Made by a program: the position numbers and the translations under genes | Shown: positions 6,528-11,212 of the stretch, piece after piece | How positions within the stretch are numbered: the stretch's first letter is position 1 | Layout: the number at the start of each line of letters is the position of its first letter | Notes under the pieces: model-generated | Databases searched by the model: none | Told to the model about the DNA's origin: nothing | What the model saw: only the letters and a program-made list of their open reading frames with translations | Source: Gammaproteobacteria bacterium | Lineage (GTDB): Bacteria; Pseudomonadota; Gammaproteobacteria; Steroidobacterales; Steroidobacteraceae | DNA length: 11,212 nucleotides | Assembly: GCA_027451085.1 (NCBI GenBank) | Contig: DAIDKA010000318.1 | Coordinates: 1 to 11,212, forward strand | Direction: 5' to 3'

Positions 6528-8576
6528 ATGTCCCGGATTGCTGATGCAGCTTCGCCCAAAGATCCGTTCCTGTGGCTGGAGGAAGTCGAGGGCGCGCGGG
6601 CGCTGGAGTGGGTGCGGGTACAGAATGCGCGGTCCCTGTCGGAACTCGAAGCCGACCCGCGTTACGCGTCGAACTACAGCCGCGCGCTGGCCATCGCCGA
6701 GGACCGCAGCCGTATTCCCTATGGCCGGTTGCGCGGTGGCTACATTTACAGCTTCTGGCAGGACGAGAGCCATGTGCGCGGCCTGTGGCGGCGTACCCGG
6801 CTGGAGTCCTACGAGACCCCGGAGCCGCAGTGGGAGGTGTTGCTGGACGTGGACCAGCTCGCAGCCGTGGAAGGACGCAACTGGGTGTTCAAGGGCGCCA
6901 CCGCGCTGCCCCCGCAGGGTGAGCGTTGCCTGATCAGCCTGTCCGATGGCGGCAAGGACGCTTGCGAGGTGCGCGAGTTCGACGTCGGGTCGTGCGCCTT
7001 CGTGGATGGTGGTTTCCAGCTGCCCGAGGCCAAGTCGCACGTGGCCTGGCAGGACCGTGACACGCTGCTGGTGGCCACCGACTGGGGCCAGGGGTCGCTC
7101 ACCGAATCAGGCTATCCGTACATCATCAAGGCCTGGCGACGTGGCGAGCCGCTGTCCGCCGCGCACGAGGTTTTCTGCGGCCGGCCGCAGGACGTCGTCG
7201 CCACTCCTGGAAGCATCGAGGGCGATCGGGGTGAGCGGTTGCTGGTCGTGGTTTGCGCCCGCACCTTCTTCACCAGCGAATACAGTGTCATGGCGCCTGA
7301 TGGCTCGCTGGGACGGATCACCGCGCCCGGCAGGGCGGACCTCCTGGGCTTGTACCAGGGCGAACTGCTGCTGCGGATCAAGCAGGACTGGACGCTGGCG
7401 GGGCGCACCTGGCGCAGTGGTTCGCTGCTGTCGATGCCCCTGGCCGAGATCACCGCTGCCACGCCGGCCATCCGCCAGGTGCTGGCGCCTGGGTCGCGCG
7501 AGACCATCGAGGACGTGGCGGTCACCGCTGCCGGTGCGCTGGTGGCGCTGTATTCCAATGTCCGCGGCCGCATCCTGCGCCTGACGTTTGCCGCCGGTGT
7601 GTGGAATGCGACTCCGATGCCGCTGCCGGACAACGGCGCGGTGTCCATCATCACTGCCAATGAAGGCAGCGGTGTCGCCCAGGTGTCGTATGAGAACTTC
7701 CTGACACCCGCGACGCTGTACCGGCTGGATGTGGCGCAGGCGGCGGTGCGGCCCATCAAGAGCCTGCCGCCGAAGTTCGATGCCAGCCGCTGCAGCGTCG
7801 AACAACTGGAAGCGGTGTCCAAAGATGGCACGCGCGTACCGTACTTCGTGGTGCGACCCAAGGATTTGCCGGCCGTCGGCCCGGCGCCCACGCTGCTGTA
7901 CGCCTACGGTGGCTTCGAGGTCTCCATGCTGCCGGCGTACTCCGGAGTCATCGGCCAGTTGTGGCTGGAGCAGGGTGGCGCCTATGTGCTCGCCAACATC
8001 CGGGGCGGCGGCGAATTCGGACCGGCCTGGCACGAGGCGGGCAGGAAGACGCGGCGCCAGGTGGTCTACGACGACTTCATCGCCGTGGCGGAAGACCTGG
8101 CGGCGCGCGGCATCACCTCGGCCAGGCGCCTCGGTATCGAGGGTGGTTCCAACGGCGGGCTGCTGATGGGCGTCATGCTCACCCAGCGGCCCGAGCTGTT
8201 CCGCGCGGCGGTGGTACAGGTACCGCTGCTCGACATGCTGCGCTTCGACCGGCTGCTGGCCGGAGCTTCATGGGTTGATGAATACGGCTCCCCGGCGGTG
8301 CCCGAGGAGCGCGCCTGGCTTGCGCGGATGTCGCCGTACCAGAACCTGCAGCGGCGCGAGGATTTTCCGCGGCCCTTCATCCTGACCTCCACCAAGGACG
8401 ACCGGGTGCACCCGGGCCACGCGCGCAAGTACGGCGCGAAGCTCGAATCGCTGGGGATGCCATTCCTGTATTACGAGAACACCGAGGGCGGGCATTCGGC
8501 CGCGGCGGACCAGCGCGAGCGGGCTCGGCGGCTGGCGCTGGAGTTCACTTATCTGGCGCGGCGGCTGGTGGATTGA
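6528..8576 (+). CDS. Prolyl oligopeptidase family serine peptidase (S9A-like)
   Basis: This 682-residue enzyme is predicted to cleave short peptides after proline. The N-terminus (DPFLWLEEVEG, 12-22) is typical of S9A peptidases; residues from about 70 to 400 should form the beta-propeller that restricts substrate size, and from about 425 the alpha/beta-hydrolase domain. The catalytic triad is Ser541 (GGSNGG), Asp624 (TKDDRVHP) and His656 (EGGHSAA). Tyr460 (AYGGF) and Asn542 match the oxyanion-hole residues, Trp582 matches the proline-stacking Trp595 of pig enzyme, and Arg626 matches Arg643. Spacings Tyr-Ser (81) and Ser-Trp (41) equal those of the pig enzyme. ATG 6528 is backed by GGGAGG at 6511-6516; the in-frame GTG 6483 lies before this ribosome site. 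No signal peptide is seen, so a cytoplasmic location is likely, whereas many bacterial relatives are exported. It follows the dead receptor by 88 bases. Confidence 0.93.
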   Translation: MSRIADAASPKDPFLWLEEVEGARALEWVRVQNARSLSELEADPRYASNYSRALAIAEDRSRIPYGRLRGGYIYSFWQDESHVRGLWRRTRLESYETPEPQWEVLLDVDQLAAVEGRNWVFKGATALPPQGERCLISLSDGGKDACEVREFDVGSCAFVDGGFQLPEAKSHVAWQDRDTLLVATDWGQGSLTESGYPYIIKAWRRGEPLSAAHEVFCGRPQDVVATPGSIEGDRGERLLVVVCARTFFTSEYSVMAPDGSLGRITAPGRADLLGLYQGELLLRIKQDWTLAGRTWRSGSLLSMPLAEITAATPAIRQVLAPGSRETIEDVAVTAAGALVALYSNVRGRILRLTFAAGVWNATPMPLPDNGAVSIITANEGSGVAQVSYENFLTPATLYRLDVAQAAVRPIKSLPPKFDASRCSVEQLEAVSKDGTRVPYFVVRPKDLPAVGPAPTLLYAYGGFEVSMLPAYSGVIGQLWLEQGGAYVLANIRGGGEFGPAWHEAGRKTRRQVVYDDFIAVAEDLAARGITSARRLGIEGGSNGGLLMGVMLTQRPELFRAAVVQVPLLDMLRFDRLLAGASWVDEYGSPAVPEERAWLARMSPYQNLQRREDFPRPFILTSTKDDRVHPGHARKYGAKLESLGMPFLYYENTEGGHSAAADQRERARRLALEFTYLARRLVD

Positions 8577-8582
8577 GACCTG

Positions 8583-8602
8583 GCTGCCTCTGTCATGGCA
8601 GC
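8583..8602 (+). terminator. Small stem-loop after the peptidase gene, weak terminator candidate
   Basis: GCTGCC (8583-8588) and GGCAGC (8597-8602) form a perfect six-base stem with an eight-base loop, starting seven bases after the peptidase stop. No T-run follows, so it is at best a weak or factor-assisted terminator; it may be chance in GC-rich DNA. Confidence 0.25.
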
Positions 8603-8622
8603 GCACCAGTGCCGGTTATCGA

Positions 8623-8628
8623 TATACT
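8623..8628 (+). promoter_or_regulatory. ilvE: Candidate -10 box for the aminotransferase gene
   Basis: TATACT differs from the sigma-70 -10 consensus at one base and stands out in GC-rich surroundings. No good -35 is found 16-18 bases upstream. A start of transcription about seven bases downstream would fall within a few bases of ATG 8638, giving a leaderless or nearly leaderless mRNA, which would fit the absence of a Shine-Dalgarno before that ATG. This is inference from one hexamer. Confidence 0.35.
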
Positions 8629-8637
8629 TGTTCAATC

Positions 8638-9645
8638 ATGAGCAAGCCCGACCCTCGCACCGCCCCCTTCGGCAGCCTTTTCACCGACTTCATGGCGGTG
8701 GCAGGCTTCAGCAACGGCCAGTGGTCCAGCCCCGTGCTGCAGGCCACCGGCCCGCTGTCCCTGCATCCGGCCGCGCACGTGCTGCACTACAGTTCCTCGT
8801 GCTTCGAGGGCTTCAAGGCCTACCGCAGCCCCGGAGGCGGGGCGCATGTATTCCGGCTGGACCGCCATATCGAGCGCCTGCGCCACAGCGCCAGGCTGCT
8901 GGTGCTGCCGGAGCCGGATGCAGCGCTGCTGCGCGAGATGGTGCTGTCCCTGGTGGACCGGGTCCGGGCGGAAGTTCCGGAGGCCCCGGGGGCGCTGTAC
9001 CTGCGGCCGATCCTGTTCGGCACCACACCCAATGTGGGCGCTGCGGCCCATCCGGCCACCGAGGCCACGCTGCTGGTGCTGGCAAGTCCGGTGTGGGACT
9101 ACTTTGCCGGCGGCGCCAAGCCGCTGCGTATCCAGATGGAGCCGGCCTCGCGCACCGCGCCGCACCTGGGCGTGGTGAAGATGGGCGGCAACTACGCCGC
9201 CGCGCTGGGGCCGACGCTGGCGGCACGCGCGCAGCACAAGGTCGACCAGGTGCTGTTCTGTCCCAACGGGGAGGTCCAGGAGACCGGTGCGGCCAATTTC
9301 CTGCTGTTCCGCAGGAACCATGTCCTCACGCGCAGCCTGGATTCGACGTTCCTGCACGGCGTCACCCGTGATTCGCTGCTGACCCTGGCGCGCGACATGG
9401 GCTACCAGGTCGAGGAACGCATCGTCACCGTGGATGAGACCCTTGAGTGGGTGAAGAGCGGGGAGGCGGCGTTGTCGGGGACCGCGGCCGTGCTGAGCGG
9501 CGTCGGTACGCTGATCTGGCAGGACCAGCACCACCACGTGGGGGATGGCCAGATCGGACCGGTGACGCAGGAACTGCGCGCGGCGCTGGTGGCCGTGCAG
9601 CGTGGCGTGGTCGCCGACAAGTTCGGCTGGCTCACGCGGGTATAG
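8638..9645 (+). CDS. ilvE: Branched-chain amino acid aminotransferase (fold-type IV, PLP)
   Basis: The 335-residue enzyme moves the amino group between branched-chain amino acids (Leu, Ile, Val) and 2-oxoglutarate, the last step of their synthesis and the first of their breakdown; it is cytoplasmic. Fold-type IV features occur in order: SCFEGFKAYR (about 59-68), RLDRHIERLRHSA for phosphate binding, Lys181 in VVKMGGNYAAAL as the Schiff-base lysine, and Glu215 in QETGAANFLLF for the PLP ring nitrogen. The Lys-Glu distance of 34 equals that in E. coli IlvE (K159, E193). The MGGNYA and VDQVLF segments are closer to the longer, type II branch of IlvE than to the E. coli branch. ATG 8638 lacks a ribosome site, but TATACT lies just upstream. 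No other ilv or leu gene is in the window, so it appears to be a stand-alone unit. D-amino acid or 4-amino-4-deoxychorismate enzymes share the fold but fit these motifs less well. Confidence 0.92.
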   Translation: MSKPDPRTAPFGSLFTDFMAVAGFSNGQWSSPVLQATGPLSLHPAAHVLHYSSSCFEGFKAYRSPGGGAHVFRLDRHIERLRHSARLLVLPEPDAALLREMVLSLVDRVRAEVPEAPGALYLRPILFGTTPNVGAAAHPATEATLLVLASPVWDYFAGGAKPLRIQMEPASRTAPHLGVVKMGGNYAAALGPTLAARAQHKVDQVLFCPNGEVQETGAANFLLFRRNHVLTRSLDSTFLHGVTRDSLLTLARDMGYQVEERIVTVDETLEWVKSGEAALSGTAAVLSGVGTLIWQDQHHHVGDGQIGPVTQELRAALVAVQRGVVADKFGWLTRV

Positions 9646-9674
9646 CGCGATGAAAACCACGCTTTTCAGCGCGC
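9645..9674 (+). other. ilvE: Stem-loop 1 at the end of the aminotransferase gene
   Basis: GCGCG (9645-9649) pairs with CGCGC (9670-9674), an A/G mismatch follows, then TGAAAA (9651-9656) pairs with TTTTCA (9663-9668) around a six-base loop. The stem begins at the last base of the stop codon. No run of T follows, so it may act in mRNA 3'-end protection or weak termination in either direction. Confidence 0.5.
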
Positions 9675-9675
9675 G

Positions 9676-9705
9676 GGCAGAAAGGGCCGATGGCCGCTTT
9701 CTGCC
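9676..9705 (+). terminator. Stem-loop 2 between aminotransferase and flavin reductase, terminator-like
   Basis: GGCAGAAAG (9676-9684) pairs perfectly with CTTTCTGCC (9697-9705); inside it GGCC (9685-9688) pairs with GGCC (9692-9695) around GAT, leaving one bulged G. This is the strongest hairpin I found in the window. It lacks a T-tract on either side, so intrinsic termination is not assured. It ends at the base before GGAGG (9706-9710), the ribosome site of the flavin reductase, so it could instead affect access to that site. Confidence 0.45.
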
Positions 9706-9710
9706 GGAGG
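9706..9710 (+). promoter_or_regulatory. Ribosome binding site that fixes a TTG start
   Basis: GGAGG ends 11 bases before TTG 9722. An in-frame TAG at 9713-9715 excludes any earlier start, and the conserved N-terminal helix begins just after the TTG, so this site supports TTG as the true start. Confidence 0.6.
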
Positions 9711-9721
9711 GCTAGGCGCCT

Positions 9722-10243
9722 TTGCCGGCAGGGGACATCAGTCCGAAGGAGTTTCGCGCAGCCGCGGGGCTGTTCGCCACGGGCGTCACCGTCATCGTGA
9801 CGGAAAGCGGCGGGCAGGTGCGCGGCATGACGGCAAATTCGGTCACCTCCGTGTCGCTCGATCCGCTGCTGATGCTGTTCTGCCCCAACCGCAAGGCCCA
9901 CATCGCCCAGGACCTGCCGGCGCTGCAGCACTTCACCATCAACGTGCTGCGCCGGGAGCAGCAGACGCTGTCCAGTTATTTCGCCGGCGGATGGCGCGAG
10001 CCTGAACCGCCGCCGTTCAGTTTCCTGCCGTCGCCGGCGGGTCCGTATCTCGCGGACTGCCTGGCCAGCATCGGCTGCAAGACCCACCAGGTGATCGAGG
10101 CCGGTGATCACTGGCTGGTGCTGGGACGGGTCATCTGGCTGCACCTGGGCCAGGAACCTCACAATCCGCTGCTGTTCATGGCCGGCACGTACCGCAGCCT
10201 CGACCGCCGCGTGGCCGAGCGGGTGCCGGACTTCATTCCCTAA
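9722..10243 (+). CDS. Flavin reductase family protein (FMN-binding split barrel)
   Basis: A 173-residue protein of the family that includes HpaC and similar NAD(P)H:flavin oxidoreductases, which supply reduced FMN or FAD to two-component monooxygenases. The family pattern is clear: FATGVTVIVT (18-27), GMTANSVTSVSLDP (35-48), which shapes the flavin site, FTINVL (71-76), GDHWLVLGRV (128-137) and NPLLFMAGTYRSL (148-160). Length is normal for the family. The only possible start is TTG 9722, because TAG lies in frame at 9713-9715 and the next in-frame candidates fall inside the conserved domain; GGAGG at 9706-9710 supports it. A strong hairpin ends at 9705. No monooxygenase partner is in the window, so the physiological role is open; some relatives bind other cofactors or act as free-standing reductases. 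The 3' end overlaps the convergent isomerase gene by 11 bases. Confidence 0.87.
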   Translation: MPAGDISPKEFRAAAGLFATGVTVIVTESGGQVRGMTANSVTSVSLDPLLMLFCPNRKAHIAQDLPALQHFTINVLRREQQTLSSYFAGGWREPEPPPFSFLPSPAGPYLADCLASIGCKTHQVIEAGDHWLVLGRVIWLHLGQEPHNPLLFMAGTYRSLDRRVAERVPDFIP

Positions 10244-11018
10244 AGGTTTTGACGGCCGTCACTGCCGGCATCCAGTCCAGGCCCGTGGCGGTGGCGCCTT
10301 GCGGGTGATATTCCGCGCCCACCCAGCCATCGTAGCCGCTGCCCTCGATGGCGGCGAAAATACGGGCGAAATCCAGCTTGCCCGTGCCGGGCTCATGGCG
10401 CCCGGGGCAGTCCGCGAACTGCACGTGCTCGATGCGGGACAGCCGCCGGTCGAATTCCCGCGCCGGATCGAGGCCGATCATGGCCGCGTGATACACATCG
10501 AACTGCAGGCCGGCTGCGCCGCCGGCATCGGCCAGTACCTGCCACGCCAGGTCGAAGTCGGGCACGCAGTAGTCTGCCGCGTCCATGGGGTTCAGCACTT
10601 CCAGCAGCGGCCGGGCGCCGGCGGGGGCGAGTACTTCGGCGGCCAGCGCGAGATTAACCGCATACAGGCGCAGGGCGGCGTCGCGTTGCGCGGCCGGCAC
10701 CCGGCCGGCGAGCACGTTGACGCGGGGTGCGCCCAGGGCGGCCGCGTATTCGGCGGCCCGGTGCAGACTGTCGCGGCAGGCGGCCATGCAGTCCTTTCGT
10801 GCCGCGAGGCCCAGCTCGCGCGGGTCTTCGCCCATGGGCGCATTGATCAGCACCACGGGAAGACCGGCGGTGCGGGCTGCGGCGGCGACCACCGCGGCCG
10901 GATGTTCATAGGGCAGCTGCACTTCGGCGGCGGTGAAACCCGCCGCGCGGGCGGCGGCGAAACGCTCGAGCAGGGGCAGCTCGCGGAACAGCAGACTGAG
11001 GTTGGCGGAGAGTTTCAT
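10233..11018 (-). CDS. hyi: Hydroxypyruvate isomerase-like TIM-barrel protein
   Basis: This 261-residue cytoplasmic protein matches the Hyi family, which interconverts hydroxypyruvate and tartronate semialdehyde in glyoxylate metabolism; the fold is that of xylose isomerase-like TIM barrels. Family traits include the opening SANLSLLFRELPLLERF (4-20), RVNVLAG (99-105), LLEVLNPMD (138-146), LQFDVYHAAM (171-180), HVQFADCPGRHEPGTG (198-213) and GAEYHP (234-239). Glu140, Asp174, Gln200 and Glu236 are the expected metal and catalytic side chains by family analogy. ATG at 11018-11016 gives the conserved N-terminus; a GGAG (11020-11023) lies only one base upstream, too close to be a good ribosome site. 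No gcl, glxR or glycerate kinase gene accompanies it, so the substrate in this host is less certain than the family. It converges on and overlaps the flavin reductase gene by 11 bases. Confidence 0.85.
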   Translation of the reverse strand: MKLSANLSLLFRELPLLERFAAARAAGFTAAEVQLPYEHPAAVVAAAARTAGLPVVLINAPMGEDPRELGLAARKDCMAACRDSLHRAAEYAAALGAPRVNVLAGRVPAAQRDAALRLYAVNLALAAEVLAPAGARPLLEVLNPMDAADYCVPDFDLAWQVLADAGGAAGLQFDVYHAAMIGLDPAREFDRRLSRIEHVQFADCPGRHEPGTGKLDFARIFAAIEGSGYDGWVGAEYHPQGATATGLDWMPAVTAVKTFRE

Positions 11019-11046
11019 GCTCCGTAGTATGCCGGCAACGTATTTT

Positions 11047-11055
11047 AAGGTGAGG
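11047..11055 (+). promoter_or_regulatory. Ribosome binding site for the rightmost gene
   Basis: AAGGTGAGG lies eight bases before TTG 11064 and is among the best Shine-Dalgarno matches in the window. TAA at 11046-11048, in frame with that TTG, rules out an earlier start. The 45-base gap to the divergent isomerase gene must also hold promoters for both; TATTTT (11041-11046) is a possible -10, unsupported by a -35. Confidence 0.55.
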
Positions 11056-11063
11056 ATCGACGG

Positions 11064-11212
11064 TTGGCTCGAACCCGGCGACCAGGAAGCGCGCGCGCAC
11101 GCGGTGATGCCGCCAGGTCCCGGGGTGCCAAAAGCGGCCGCGGCAAGGCCCGGCGGGGTGCGCGCCGGCGGGGGTGGCGGTTGCCGCTGTGGCCGGGCAG
11201 GCGCGCCAGGCG
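11064..11212 (+). CDS. Arg-rich N-terminus of an unidentified protein (cut by window edge)
   Basis: A frame open to the end of the window (49 codons and two bases) starts at TTG 11064 behind a strong ribosome site. The peptide begins ARTRRPGSARARGDAARSR after the start residue and contains 17 Arg and 2 Lys in 49 residues, with two Trp near the end (W38 and W43 with Leu and Pro between). Such a basic leader just before a hydrophobic segment is common in bitopic membrane proteins with a cytoplasmic tail, for example class A penicillin-binding proteins (PBP1B type); RNA- or DNA-binding proteins are alternatives. The rest is outside the window, so I assign no function. High GC could create a chance open frame, but the start signal argues for a real gene. 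Confidence 0.5.
   Translation, partial: MARTRRPGSARARGDAARSRGAKSGRGKARRGARRRGWRLPLWPGRRAR

Noticed and set aside
5424..8576. Lasso-peptide or similar RiPP cluster built on receptor plus peptidase
   Set aside because: No precursor peptide, cyclase or leader peptidase gene is visible, and the peptidase has the standard S9A proline pocket with no export signal.
11050..11085. GGGTTCGAGCC on the minus strand as a tRNA T-arm
   Set aside because: The flanking bases do not pair as a five-base T-stem and no acceptor or anticodon arm can be drawn.

Overview
This window is GC-rich bacterial chromosomal DNA. Its gene families (a heavy-metal RND tripartite pump with a NodT-type lipoprotein channel, a large TonB-dependent receptor, a prolyl oligopeptidase) point to a Gram-negative proteobacterium. 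A gammaproteobacterium related to the Xanthomonadales/Nevskiales/Steroidobacterales is my best guess, from protein style only, not from any search. I see no tRNA, rRNA, CRISPR array, insertion sequence or phage gene.

Layout. Positions 1-852 (minus) hold the first 284 codons of an outer-membrane efflux lipoprotein cut by the window edge. It is divergent from a plus-strand pair: the periplasmic adaptor (963-2159) and the CzcA/CusA-type RND permease (2194-5361). Together the three supply the outer-membrane, periplasmic and inner-membrane parts of one metal/cation exporter. The 110-bp divergent spacer probably carries their control sites. Next comes a decayed TonB-dependent receptor (about 5424-6439) that has lost its signal peptide, much of its plug and much of its barrel, and whose last strand survives in another frame. 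A prolyl oligopeptidase with an intact active site follows (6528-8576).

The right third is metabolic: a branched-chain aminotransferase (8638-9645), two back-to-back hairpins (9645-9705), a small flavin reductase that must start at TTG (9722-10243), and a convergent hydroxypyruvate isomerase-like gene (10233-11018, minus) whose 3' end overlaps the reductase by 11 bp. A further plus-strand gene starts at TTG 11064, behind a good ribosome binding site, with an extremely arginine-rich N-terminus; it runs off the window.

The right-hand genes look like ordinary chromosome. The parts most worth a second look are the receptor's decay pattern beside an intact peptidase and metal pump, the paired hairpins next to a TTG start, and the unfinished basic protein at the right edge. 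I found no convincing sign of a wholly new multi-gene system.
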